Shown: positions 1 to 6,693, counted from the stretch's first letter. The stretch: 7,597 nucleotides of DNA from Alphaproteobacteria bacterium (GCA_025998735.1 BNWJ01000061.1:1-7597); one strand, 5' to 3'. Numbers and translations are program-made. Notes: generated by a model not told the origin, from the letters alone.

Positions 1-331
1 TTAACACCCCAGGAGTTTTGCAATGCTCTGCTTTTTGAGTTGGTTTATAGGAGAAATGCGCCGCGAGTCCCTCTCCACCAGGTACCATAATATCAGGAAA
101 AGATAAAATTTCCGTTAATGGTTGAAATTTTTTGTAATTTTAGCGATTTTTAACGCTTTTGTGGGAAAATGGTGCCTGATAGAAGGGGTCCTGCGTGCAT
201 CTGGGAATCTAAAAACTCGATAATTTCAGGGTTTCTACAAACTGCTGGGGTGGCAAGATGCTTCTGCTTCATCTAATTCCTAAATTTATGTATTGTATAC
301 ATAAATTTAACTGAGAATGTTGATTTTGTTC
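1..331. other. Intergenic / possible gene remnant, no confident CDS
   Basis: No gene can be called with confidence. On the minus strand two short frames read somewhat protein-like. One runs from ATG at 272 to a stop at 150 (40 codons, containing AVCRNPEIIEFLDSQMHAG). The other is open from about 138 to the window edge and contains DIMVPGGEGLAAHFS. They lie in different frames, have no evident ribosome binding site and match no family I recognise. They could be pieces of a decayed gene, the edge of a gene continuing left of the window, or chance. The rest is AT-rich. Confidence 0.3.
281..309. repeat. AT-rich inverted repeat, 12-bp arms
   Basis: TAAATTTATGTA at 281-292 is perfectly inverted at 298-309, around a 5-nt centre. 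No T-tract follows on either strand, so it does not look like a classical intrinsic terminator. Its core (ATGTA-TTG-TATACAT) is loosely similar to the palindrome at 2021-2048. It could be an operator, a cruciform-forming site or the edge of a repeat. The symmetry is certain; the function is unknown. Confidence 0.6.
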
Positions 332-439
332 CACTGGATCCCTACGCCACTTCGTTGCTCTAGATGACGGTAATTTCAGCGTTTTTTGTCATTCAGAGAC
401 ACTCGTGTCGTGGCCCCGAAGGGCCGTAGGAATCCAGTG
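332..439. repeat. 108-bp palindromic element (CACTGGAT...ATCCAGTG ends)
   Basis: The left end, CACTGGATCCCTACG at 332-346, is mirrored by CGTAGGAATCCAGTG at 425-439. The two halves are homologous inverted copies that run inward to GATGAC (363-368) and GTCAT (388-392). The right half carries about 14 extra bases. Inside the right half lie two perfect small hairpins: GACAC-TC-GTGTC at 398-409, and GGCCC/GGGCC at 412-425, which gives a C(UUCG)G tetraloop when read on the minus strand. Ends of the ...GGATTCC...GTCATT... type resemble dispersed palindromic repeats common in rickettsial and other proteobacterial genomes; that family assignment is inference. It lies about 50 bp past the mlaA stop and may also limit read-through. 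Confidence 0.7.
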
Positions 440-486
440 CTAACAGTAAAAACAACTCAACCAGCAATTATAACATTGACTATGTA

Positions 487-1179
487 CTAGCTATCAGGAG
501 TTGGTGAATCTGAGAACTCGTCTTCGTCTGGTTTTCTAATGCCATATTTTTGGAAATACATACTTTTTGTTGTGGAGTATAGATCGGTTTTATCTTCCAT
601 CATTGAATCAATGACTTCTAAATTATCAGCTCTATCGCTAATTTCAAAAAGAACGGCTTTGGCAAGCATATATGGAAATCCAATGAAATAACTTACCGGA
701 TCCATAAACCACGACACAGGTTCGGCAATGGCATCTCTTGTAGAGGAAAAACCAAATATCGGCAAAACCAAGTAATCGCCAGTTGGGACCTCCATGTTCT
801 TTAGCGTATCCTTGTGGGATGTTTTTTTTCTCGGAAGTCCCATGGCCTCTGCAACATCCAGCATCCCCAAAACTCCAATTGTGGAGTTTATGAAAAACCG
901 AAACAAAGAAGTGGCTGCATCTTCTGCATCACATGATATTGCATGGTTTACCAAATAAAACGGCTCCTTTAGATTGAACAGCACATTTGAAATACAATCT
1001 TGCACTTCGTCGTGGGCACATTCTTCGTATGTCACCGCCACAGGACGCAAAACGTTTTTATCCATTGCTACATTCAGCTCAAGCGATCCCCTGTTAAAAT
1101 CTTCAAACGGATCATCATTATTGTGGTCTACTCCACAAGACGCAAGAAACAACAAGGAAAATATAAGTACTCTTTTCAT
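487..1179 (-). CDS. mlaA: MlaA/VacJ outer-membrane phospholipid-trafficking lipoprotein
   Basis: This is a 230-residue lipoprotein of the MlaA (VacJ) family. MlaA is the outer-membrane component of the Mla pathway, which removes misplaced phospholipid from the outer leaflet and passes it to periplasmic MlaC. Visible signs are a short signal peptide with lipobox LASC (Cys15), the family hallmark DPFEDFNR (23-30), NLKEPF (69-74), a hydrophobic helix with RFFINSTIGVLG (94-105), and GDYLVLPIFG (134-143; the family usually continues GPS, here FSS). I chose ATG 1179 rather than the longer open frame to 1230 because it gives a normal signal peptide and has GGAGAG six bases upstream. ATG 1197 would add six residues and is less likely. 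The C-terminal tail is acidic. No mlaC or other mla gene is in the window; the gene stands alone between repeats. Confidence 0.93.
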   Translation of the reverse strand: MKRVLIFSLLFLASCGVDHNNDDPFEDFNRGSLELNVAMDKNVLRPVAVTYEECAHDEVQDCISNVLFNLKEPFYLVNHAISCDAEDAATSLFRFFINSTIGVLGMLDVAEAMGLPRKKTSHKDTLKNMEVPTGDYLVLPIFGFSSTRDAIAEPVSWFMDPVSYFIGFPYMLAKAVLFEISDRADNLEVIDSMMEDKTDLYSTTKSMYFQKYGIRKPDEDEFSDSPTPDS

Positions 1180-1199
1180 AACATGCTCTCCATCCATAT

Positions 1200-1270
1200 T
1201 AGACCTGTTGCAAAAGCCTCTTGGAGTCACTGATTATCAGGATCAAAAATAGGCCTACGCAACAGGTCTA
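1200..1270. repeat. 71-bp inverted repeat in mlaA leader, possible mobile-element remnant
   Basis: TAGACCTGTTGC at 1200-1211 is perfectly inverted as GCAACAGGTCTA at 1259-1270. A further AGCCT/AGGCC match lies just inside after a 3-base mismatch. The centre contains the 11-nt palindrome CTGATTATCAG (1230-1240). If the outer TA on each side is a target duplication, the element would be 1202-1268 with GACCTGTTGC termini, like a solo or internally deleted IS/MITE. That interpretation is tentative. It sits between the mlaA -10 box and the mlaA start, so much of it would be transcribed as a foldable 5' leader. Confidence 0.6.
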
Positions 1271-1275
1271 TTATA
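1270..1275 (-). promoter_or_regulatory. Putative mlaA -10 box
   Basis: Read on the minus strand this is a perfect TATAAT, directly abutting the inverted repeat. The best -35 candidate, TTGCGC, lies 19 bp upstream, which is longer than ideal. Transcription would begin around 1263, inside the proximal arm of the repeat, leaving a leader of about 85 nt before ATG 1179. An element insertion may have moved this box relative to the gene. Confidence 0.4.
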
Positions 1276-1312
1276 TCTTAACATAATGCCGCCTGCGCAA
1301 TTAAAAATTTAC

Positions 1313-1454
1313 GAGACTGCTGCATAATGGCTATTTTTCGCAATTGGCTTCGTCAGATCCGCTGCTCGGATCCTCATGTACATCTAGTACACTGCGGTCC
1401 TGCGCTGCGTTCTTCCTAGCTCTTGCAAAAAATAGCTCATTATGCAGCAGTCTC
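1313..1454. repeat. 142-bp MITE-like palindromic element
   Basis: The termini GAGACTGCTGCATAATG (1313-1329) and CATTATGCAGCAGTCTC (1438-1454) are a perfect 17-bp inverted match. The match extends with one bulged base and one mismatch to about 31 bp (to 1343 and from 1423). The interior remains partly self-complementary and ends in a central TGTAC-ATCTA-GTACA (1377-1391), so one strand could fold into a single long hairpin. TTTA is present on both sides (1308-1311 and 1455-1458), a possible 4-bp target duplication if one extra C is counted at the left end. No transposase is encoded. It is consistent with a non-autonomous, IS-derived or rickettsial-type palindromic repeat. Confidence 0.8.
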
Positions 1455-1673
1455 TTTATGCCAAAACAGGTCATGGTTAAAATATAACATTAAAAATATT
1501 AAAATTTAATTAATATATATAAATATTTCCAGTTGTTTACGAAATTAGCAAGGCTAAGGTCCAATGCCCATTCAGAAATGTAGCGCAGTCTCAGTAAGTG
1601 TCACCTTACAACAAAGAACATGCGACCATCTTAAGGCCATCACTCGCAAGCTCACAGGATAGCATCTGATACC
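1455..1673. other. AT-rich spacer plus possible gene remnant
   Basis: 1470-1530 is almost pure A/T. From about 1512 to 1673 the base composition is normal and several minus-strand frames read protein-like. One contains CELASDGLKMVACSLL, another is open for about 34 codons directly after the stop of the gene ending at 1674, and a third contains LRLRYISEWALDLSLANF. No frame spans the region, no start with a ribosome binding site is seen, and I recognise no known RNA. It may be a decayed gene or a conserved noncoding segment. Confidence 0.3.
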
Positions 1674-1983
1674 CTAAACCATGGACTCTGCATTATTGTT
1701 ATGAGTTTTACGAACAATTAGCTTCAAGATTGGCCACAAGCATACTGTTCTAATAAGGGTTTCACATATAACCAGCACACAAGCTATGGCAGCAGTTACC
1801 AACGGTTTAGCCACCTCATAGATCATATTTGCCTCACTAACAGATTTTTGTGCAATTGACTCAACCTTCTTGTCACAGACATTTTTTAAACGATCCTTAG
1901 TTTTATAAAGAAAAGCACAAGTTCCAATAGGAGCAGGTGACAACCGAAAACAACAAAAGACCGCTCAGTAAAATTTTCCTCAT
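1674..1983 (-). pseudogene. Small putative exported/membrane protein, apparently frameshifted
   Basis: I do not recognise the family. From ATG 1983 the frame encodes a signal-like start (MRKILLSGLLLFSVVTC) but stops after 26 codons. The overlapping frame from a TTG at 1943 runs 89 residues to 1674. It contains a helix rich in K, S and E (about 17-45) and a long hydrophobic stretch, VTAAIACVLVICETLIRTVC (49-68). That frame has a stop only eight codons upstream of the TTG and no ribosome binding site there. ATG 1983 has a purine-rich AAGGAAAAGAG upstream and a strong promoter. Joining the two by a one-base shift near 1940 gives a protein of about 103 residues with a signal peptide and one membrane segment. 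The shift could be a mutation, a sequencing error or, less likely, recoding. Alternatively each frame is a separate tiny gene. Confidence 0.5.
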
Positions 1984-2020
1984 GTTTTTCTCTTTTCCTT
2001 GCCAATTAAAATCAAATTGC

Positions 2021-2048
2021 ATTGTGTATTATATACACATTACACAAT
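2021..2048. repeat. Nested palindrome over promoter, operator candidate
   Basis: ATTGTGTA (2021-2028) is inverted at 2041-2048. Inside, and offset, is TGTGTAT-TAT-ATACACA (2023-2039). The symmetry covers the -10 box and start region of the promoter at 2028-2056, where a repressor site would be expected. It also follows the miaA stop, but no T-run follows it, so a terminator role is less likely. Confidence 0.5.
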
Positions 2049-2056
2049 TTTTGCAA
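2028..2056 (-). promoter_or_regulatory. Sigma70-type promoter for the 1983 gene
   Basis: On the minus strand TTGCAA (2056-2051) is followed after exactly 17 bp by a perfect TATAAT (2033-2028). The predicted transcription start near 2021 leaves a leader of about 38 nt before ATG 1983. It lies just downstream of miaA, so the small gene need not rely on the hflK-miaA transcript. This supports ATG 1983 as the real start of the downstream gene. Confidence 0.65.
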
Positions 2057-2064
2057 GCATTTTT

Positions 2065-3003
2065 TTAAAAAATATATTGTAAATCCAGAAATTTTGACGC
2101 ATATCCAAAATCATTGAAGAAAGACGCACCTTTCATTTGATTTCTAAACCAAGTTGATTGGCGTTTGGCATATTGTCTGGTTCTCATGTGCATTTTTTCT
2201 ATGCAATCCGGTAGGGATATCTCATGCCGGAGAAGCGCTGATATTTCCCTATATCCCACGGCGTTAGCCAAGGAACCACTGTAATTTCCGTATCTTTTGA
2301 CAAAATCCTCAACTTCTCCAATTGCTCCGTTTTTGATCATGGAACAAATTCTGTTATGGCAGACCTGTTTCAATTTCTCTCGCTCTGGATTTAAAACAAT
2401 GGCCACTGAATCGTCCTGCAAGGAGGACCGCCTGCCCTGTGCTGGCCACCAATGTGACAACGGTTTCCCTGTAAATAGAACGATTTCGTAGGCTCGTAGC
2501 AATCTTTGGGTATCTCCTTTGTTTACAAGCGATTCGGTGTCCATTTTCTTAAATTCATCAAAGAATTGGTCTCGTCCCACCTCGAGAAATCTGTTGCGCA
2601 CATTATTTCGGATTTCTGTGGGAATTTCCGGAATATCAGCAATGCCATCCAAAAGCGCCTTCATGTAGAATCCGGTTCCTCCGCATATAATAGCTACGTT
2701 TTTCTCGGAATGTACGCGTTTTATTTCTTTTGTGGCCATTTCCAACCACAAAGCCACGCTGCTGGAGTCATGAGGAGATAAAACCCCAAACATATTATGT
2801 TTGGCGCGCGCAAGATAGTCGTCTGATGGAAAAGCCGTGAGAATCTTCAATTCATCATACAGCTGTATTCCATCGGAATTGATTATTTCTGAACCAAGCC
2901 CATAATTTTTCCTTAGAAAATCGGCTATTTCAATGGCCAAAAAACTCTTGCCTGATGCCGTTGGTCCAGCCACAAAGATCAGTCGCGAATACGGAAACGA
3001 CAC
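2065..3003 (-). CDS. miaA: tRNA dimethylallyltransferase MiaA
   Basis: MiaA transfers the dimethylallyl group of DMAPP to N6 of A37 in tRNAs that read codons starting with U, the first step to (ms2)i6A; it acts in the cytoplasm. The 312-residue length is normal. Visible motifs are the P-loop GPTASGKS (13-20), NSDGIQLY (42-49) with the expected catalytic Asp44, GGTGFY (108-113), DTQRLLRAYE (164-173), TGKPLS (178-183), GYREI (250-254) and TRQYAKRQSTWFRN (275-288). The usual DxGTAKP segment is altered to LKILTAFP, a divergence I regard as lineage-specific. The start is GTG at 3003, with AGGTG eight bases upstream lying in the end of degP, only 7 bp away, so translational coupling is likely. Last gene of the hflK-hflC-degP-miaA cluster. 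Confidence 0.96.
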   Translation of the reverse strand: MSFPYSRLIFVAGPTASGKSFLAIEIADFLRKNYGLGSEIINSDGIQLYDELKILTAFPSDDYLARAKHNMFGVLSPHDSSSVALWLEMATKEIKRVHSEKNVAIICGGTGFYMKALLDGIADIPEIPTEIRNNVRNRFLEVGRDQFFDEFKKMDTESLVNKGDTQRLLRAYEIVLFTGKPLSHWWPAQGRRSSLQDDSVAIVLNPEREKLKQVCHNRICSMIKNGAIGEVEDFVKRYGNYSGSLANAVGYREISALLRHEISLPDCIEKMHMRTRQYAKRQSTWFRNQMKGASFFNDFGYASKFLDLQYIF

Positions 3004-3010
3004 CTAAATA

Positions 3011-4495
3011 TCACCTGCTTTTTCTTGAGGCGGAAATATCTTTTTTTACAACGGCTTTCGTGGAGTTCTTCAATTTTACCGGTATATAAAACCTTCTCGA
3101 TTGTCCATCGCAGACATAGAAAGCCACGGTTTTTGCTCCGGCATTTATGCTTTTCTGCAATTCTGATCTCAATTCGACAGTGTTGCCAATAAGCTGATGA
3201 TTAACCTTGATGATGACACTTCCCACAGAGATCTCGTTTTTGGAATCGTCCGACCTGGCCACTAGAACTCCGTTCAAATCAGCTGGAATATTAAAGTATT
3301 TTCTGATTTCCGGAGTTAAATTTGATACTCCCAGCGTAATGCTATCCAATTCTTCGCAAGGAACACTTTTTTTGACGGACATGTCATCTTCTGCAGGTTC
3401 GGCTTTATCTTCGTCGTTTCTGGATCCCACTTTTATGCTGAGTTTCATTTCCACGCCGTCTCTTACGATCTGGATTGGCACAACCTTATCAATTGGAAGA
3501 TTGCTCAACATATATTCCAAATTGGAATTTTCAGAAATATGATTATCGTTTACGGAAAGCAAAATGTCTCCGGACTGCATACCAGCCGCTATAGCAGGAG
3601 ATGCATTGTCAACTTTCTGAATGACACATCCGAAGCGTTCTCCAAGACCGAGAGCATCTGAAACACTTCGATTGAATGGAGTCACACTAATTCCAAGCCA
3701 ACTGCGCTTCATCTTGCCGTTTTTGCGCAATTGCTCCACATCTTGCTGAATGATTTTCGATGGAATTGCAAAACTAATGCCCGTGTTGCGAGCGCCATCA
3801 TAGAATATGATGGTTATCATACCGACAACTCTTCCATCGCAGGTACATAGCGGTCCTCCGGAATTCCCCTGATTTATGACGGCATCCACCTGCATGTAGG
3901 GCACGAGGTCTCCCCCACTCCCCAACTCTGCGATTTGTCCGGATAAATCACGTTCCTTGTGGGATATTATCCCAAATGTCACCGTATTGTCATATACATA
4001 TGGATTTCCAACGGCAAACACTCCATCTCCCACTTCAATTGCATCTGAATCGGCGAATTTTACGCATGGAAGCTTGGATTTTGGCTCAATTTTCAAAAGA
4101 ACGATATCTGTTCTGTAATCAACACCGGCTATTTTTGCGTCGTATTCATCGCCATTTGGAACGATTACACGGATTTTTTCGATGGAATTGTCCTGTATTT
4201 TCTGGCGAGATCCGAGAACATGGCAATTGGTTACGACATAGCCGCTTTCATCAACAATGAACCCAGTACCGTCCGGCTGCTCTCCTTTGAGCTCATTGCC
4301 CGCATAGGGAAATAATCGGTTGGAATCGATGAGATCACCATTATCTCCACCATCCCTATACACGACGATTATTTTCACGACAGAGCCGGTAACAGCCTTA
4401 ATACCGTTCCTAATTGAAAAAGAAGCCCCACCGCCGTTGACAGCACAACACAAGCTGGATTCAAGCAGCAACAACAACACAAATATACGGCGCAT
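3011..4495 (-). CDS. degP: DegP/HtrA-family periplasmic serine protease, two PDZ domains
   Basis: This is a periplasmic protease/chaperone that degrades or holds misfolded envelope proteins. The 494 residues comprise a signal peptide (about 1-19, hydrophobic LLLLLESSLCCA), a trypsin-like domain with catalytic His92 (TNCHVLG), Asp130 (YRTDIVLLKI) and Ser212 (QGNSGGPL), PDZ1 (about 265-357), an acidic linker (358-382) and PDZ2 (about 385-477), then a basic tail. The oxyanion and nucleophile motifs are intact, so it should be active. The region between the first strand and the His (about 46-75) is an Asp/Gly-rich LA-type loop. Cysteines beside His92 (Cys91) and just after the nucleophile (Cys217, Cys219) are uncommon. 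The start ATG 4495 is 5 bp after the hflC stop; GGTGG in the end of hflC is a distant ribosome binding site. Position after hflKC matches other alphaproteobacteria; DegP versus DegQ cannot be separated here. Confidence 0.95.
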   Translation of the reverse strand: MRRIFVLLLLLESSLCCAVNGGGASFSIRNGIKAVTGSVVKIIVVYRDGGDNGDLIDSNRLFPYAGNELKGEQPDGTGFIVDESGYVVTNCHVLGSRQKIQDNSIEKIRVIVPNGDEYDAKIAGVDYRTDIVLLKIEPKSKLPCVKFADSDAIEVGDGVFAVGNPYVYDNTVTFGIISHKERDLSGQIAELGSGGDLVPYMQVDAVINQGNSGGPLCTCDGRVVGMITIIFYDGARNTGISFAIPSKIIQQDVEQLRKNGKMKRSWLGISVTPFNRSVSDALGLGERFGCVIQKVDNASPAIAAGMQSGDILLSVNDNHISENSNLEYMLSNLPIDKVVPIQIVRDGVEMKLSIKVGSRNDEDKAEPAEDDMSVKKSVPCEELDSITLGVSNLTPEIRKYFNIPADLNGVLVARSDDSKNEISVGSVIIKVNHQLIGNTVELRSELQKSINAGAKTVAFYVCDGQSRRFYIPVKLKNSTKAVVKKDISASRKSR

Positions 4496-4500
4496 CGTAA

Positions 4501-5358
4501 TTATTTTCCACCCATTGCCCTAAAAAACGCGCTTTTCTGCGATAAAACGAAGGTCGTATTATTCTCCGCAAAAGACGAACGATAGGCCTCCAGCGATTGA
4601 AAGAACTCAAAAAACTCTTTATCTTGGGAAAACGCTTCCACATAAATTTTATTGGCTTCCAATTCACCTTCTGATATCAAAACCTGCACCTTAGTATTAG
4701 CTTCGGATACGGCAATGGCATTATCCTTGTCGGCGTTCGACTTTATGATCTGAGCCTCTTCTACGCCCTTAGCCCTTGCCTCTCGCGCCATTCTTTCTCT
4801 CTCGCTCATCATTCTCTTACAGATGGCTTCGCTATTCTGTGGAGGAAGATCTGTCTTCTTGATGCGCACATCCACAACATCTATGCCGAATCCTTTAGCT
4901 GCTTTATTCACTTCATCCCTGATTTTATTCATTGCGGAGATTCTAGTATCCGAGAGCAAAGAAGGCAACCCTAGACCGCCCAAAACGCTGCTTAAACTTC
5001 CCAAAACAACGGGATTTAGTCGAACAACCACGCCACTTTCGTTGTAAACCGTCTGATAAAACTTCAATGGATCCGTAATTTTGTATCTTCCAAAGGCGTC
5101 CACGACTATCCTCTTCTTGTCTCCGAGAGTCACTTCTAGAGCCTGCAACTCTATGCTCATGAGACGATTATCGAAGAAAATAACCTTCTCTAGCATTGGG
5201 ATTTTGAAATGCAAACCTGGCTCTTTTATGACACGGACAGGCTCTCCCAGTCTCGTAACGACCACCTGCTGTATCTGATTGACAGTAAACAAACCATCAA
5301 TAAAAACAAAAAGCACAAGAATAAACAAGAAGATAAAAGATGTGTTTTTGCTACTCAT
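4501..5358 (-). CDS. hflC: HflC, SPFH-family modulator of FtsH protease
   Basis: HflC pairs with HflK in a large inner-membrane SPFH assembly that encloses FtsH and controls its access to membrane-protein substrates. The 285 residues show one N-terminal membrane anchor (about 7-24), a prohibitin/SPFH domain (about 25-190) beginning NQIQQVVVTRLGEPVRV, the charged HflC signature SERERMAREARAKG (185-198), a coiled-coil-prone segment (about 185-245) and the typical end DKEFFEFFQSLEAYRSSF (246-263). Length is normal for the family. The start ATG 5358 overlaps the hflK stop as ATGA. A strong AAGGAGG lies about ten bases upstream inside hflK, so translation is probably both coupled and independently strong. 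Confidence 0.96.
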   Translation of the reverse strand: MSSKNTSFIFLFILVLFVFIDGLFTVNQIQQVVVTRLGEPVRVIKEPGLHFKIPMLEKVIFFDNRLMSIELQALEVTLGDKKRIVVDAFGRYKITDPLKFYQTVYNESGVVVRLNPVVLGSLSSVLGGLGLPSLLSDTRISAMNKIRDEVNKAAKGFGIDVVDVRIKKTDLPPQNSEAICKRMMSERERMAREARAKGVEEAQIIKSNADKDNAIAVSEANTKVQVLISEGELEANKIYVEAFSQDKEFFEFFQSLEAYRSSFAENNTTFVLSQKSAFFRAMGGK

Positions 5359-6416
5359 ATTTTTGTCTCCTCCTTACCTTTTACTATGTTTTTATTTATT
5401 TCCGTTAGCGGAAGATAGGACACAGCTTTTACGTCATCATCTATAATGACTTTATTCACTGACTTATAGACATCACGCATGGTGTCAATGTATAACCTCT
5501 TGGAAACGATTTCTGGCGCCAATTTATATTGTGAGTACGCTGACTTGAATCGCTCAACTTCCCCGCGTGCTATTTCTATGATTTCCCTTTTCTTTGCCTC
5601 TCCGCTGTTTAGCTTTTGCGCCACAAGACCTCGGGTACGAGCACGGGTATCGCGATCATAGGCGTCGGCTTTGTTTTTTTCGCTCTGCTGCTCCGCCTGA
5701 GCTCTTTCCACATCACGGAATGAGTCTATGACCGATGCTGGAGGCTCAACTCGTTGCAGTTCCACCCGGAGAATTTCCACACCGATTTTGTATTCGTCCA
5801 TTAGAGCCTGCAGACTTTCTCGGACACGCTTCTGTATTTCAGCACGGCCTTCAGTTTGCACGAAGGAAAATTGCGCCTGTCCTACGACCTCTCTCATGAC
5901 GCTTTCGGCAACGGCTCTAACTGTGACATCTGGAGATTTCGCATTGAACAGATATTCCTCGACGCCGCCTTCTTTTATCTTCCACAATACGCTGAAGCTG
6001 ATGTTGGCCAAATTCGAGTCTCCAGTCAGCATGAGATTATCTTCCTGCTGGGATCCGAGATCTATTTGATTTACGCTCGTAACATCCTGGCGTATTACAT
6101 GCTCAAATGGATACGGCATAATATACTGCAATCCAGGGCCGACAGTCCTCACACATCGACCAAATCGAAGTACAACACCTCTTTCGTTGTGTTGTACTTG
6201 ATAAAAACCAGAAGCAAGGTATAGAACTGCAATGACTCCGACTATAATGCCAAAGGAACGAGACTTCTTTCCTCTCCCACCACCGTTGCCGTTCATTTTT
6301 CCGATTTTTTTCTTTATACTATCGATTACATCAAACGGAAAACCGTCATTTGAACTGTTTTTTTTCCACGGATCCTCATCGTCGGACGATGCCCCCCAGG
6401 GATTTTTAGACACCAT
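5355..6416 (-). CDS. hflK: HflK, SPFH-family modulator of FtsH protease
   Basis: HflK is the larger partner of HflC in the FtsH-HflKC inner-membrane complex. The 353 residues start with the family's N-terminal NPWG motif (5-8) and a second DPW (15-17). A Gly-rich basic linker follows (41-51), then a membrane segment FGIIVGVIAVLYLASGFY (55-72), and an SPFH domain (about 73-260) with VQHNERGVVLRFGR and VGPGLQYIMPYP. A charged coiled-coil-prone region spans about 225-295, and YIDTMRDVYKSVNKVIIDD (309-327) matches the usual HflK C-terminal helix. The start ATG 6416 has TTAGGA seven bases upstream. It is the first gene of the cluster, so its upstream region should drive hflK, hflC, degP and miaA; I see no clear sigma70 boxes there. 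Confidence 0.96.
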   Translation of the reverse strand: MVSKNPWGASSDDEDPWKKNSSNDGFPFDVIDSIKKKIGKMNGNGGGRGKKSRSFGIIVGVIAVLYLASGFYQVQHNERGVVLRFGRCVRTVGPGLQYIMPYPFEHVIRQDVTSVNQIDLGSQQEDNLMLTGDSNLANISFSVLWKIKEGGVEEYLFNAKSPDVTVRAVAESVMREVVGQAQFSFVQTEGRAEIQKRVRESLQALMDEYKIGVEILRVELQRVEPPASVIDSFRDVERAQAEQQSEKNKADAYDRDTRARTRGLVAQKLNSGEAKKREIIEIARGEVERFKSAYSQYKLAPEIVSKRLYIDTMRDVYKSVNKVIIDDDVKAVSYLPLTEINKNIVKGKEETKI

Positions 6417-6663
6417 AAAATATTCCTAACAAATGCTAAATGAGCAGCGATAGAATAGCATAGAAAAAGCCAATGCATTATTATTTTTTTTCGCATTATG
6501 CATCATCGATCTGAGAAAATGGATTGTGCGAATGCCAGAAAGTTATCAACAATACGCCCTTGTTAATCCGGCAATGTAGTTCTCTCCTTCCCCACTAGGC
6601 GAATGGACAGTAACTGTAGGTAATAAAAATCATCCACCAAGACATTTGTTGCAACATTTTTGC

Positions 6664-6693
6664 TTGACTTTATATTTTAAAACATGATATGCT
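6664..6693 (+). promoter_or_regulatory. Extended -10 promoter for the MORN gene
   Basis: TTGACT (6664-6669) is followed after 18 bp by TATGCT (6688-6693), preceded by TGa, giving an extended -10 box. Transcription would start near 6700, downstream of the ATG at 6689, which therefore cannot be the start codon. The palindrome TGTTGCAACA ends 7 bp before the -35 box. Confidence 0.55.

Noticed and set aside
281..309. Intrinsic terminator for mlaA
   Set aside because: The stem is all A/T with no following U-tract, and it is far from the mlaA stop.
974..1252. Plus-strand open frames overlapping the 5' half of mlaA
   Set aside because: They are antisense shadows of a clearly recognised lipoprotein gene.
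1564..1662. Plus-strand 32-codon ORF starting MPIQKCSAV
   Set aside because: It is short, with a stop just upstream, only a poor ribosome binding site and no promoter; opposite-strand frames are equally plausible.
6543..6551. DnaA box / replication origin
   Set aside because: It is a single near-match; no cluster of boxes, no AT-rich unwinding repeats and no origin-linked genes.
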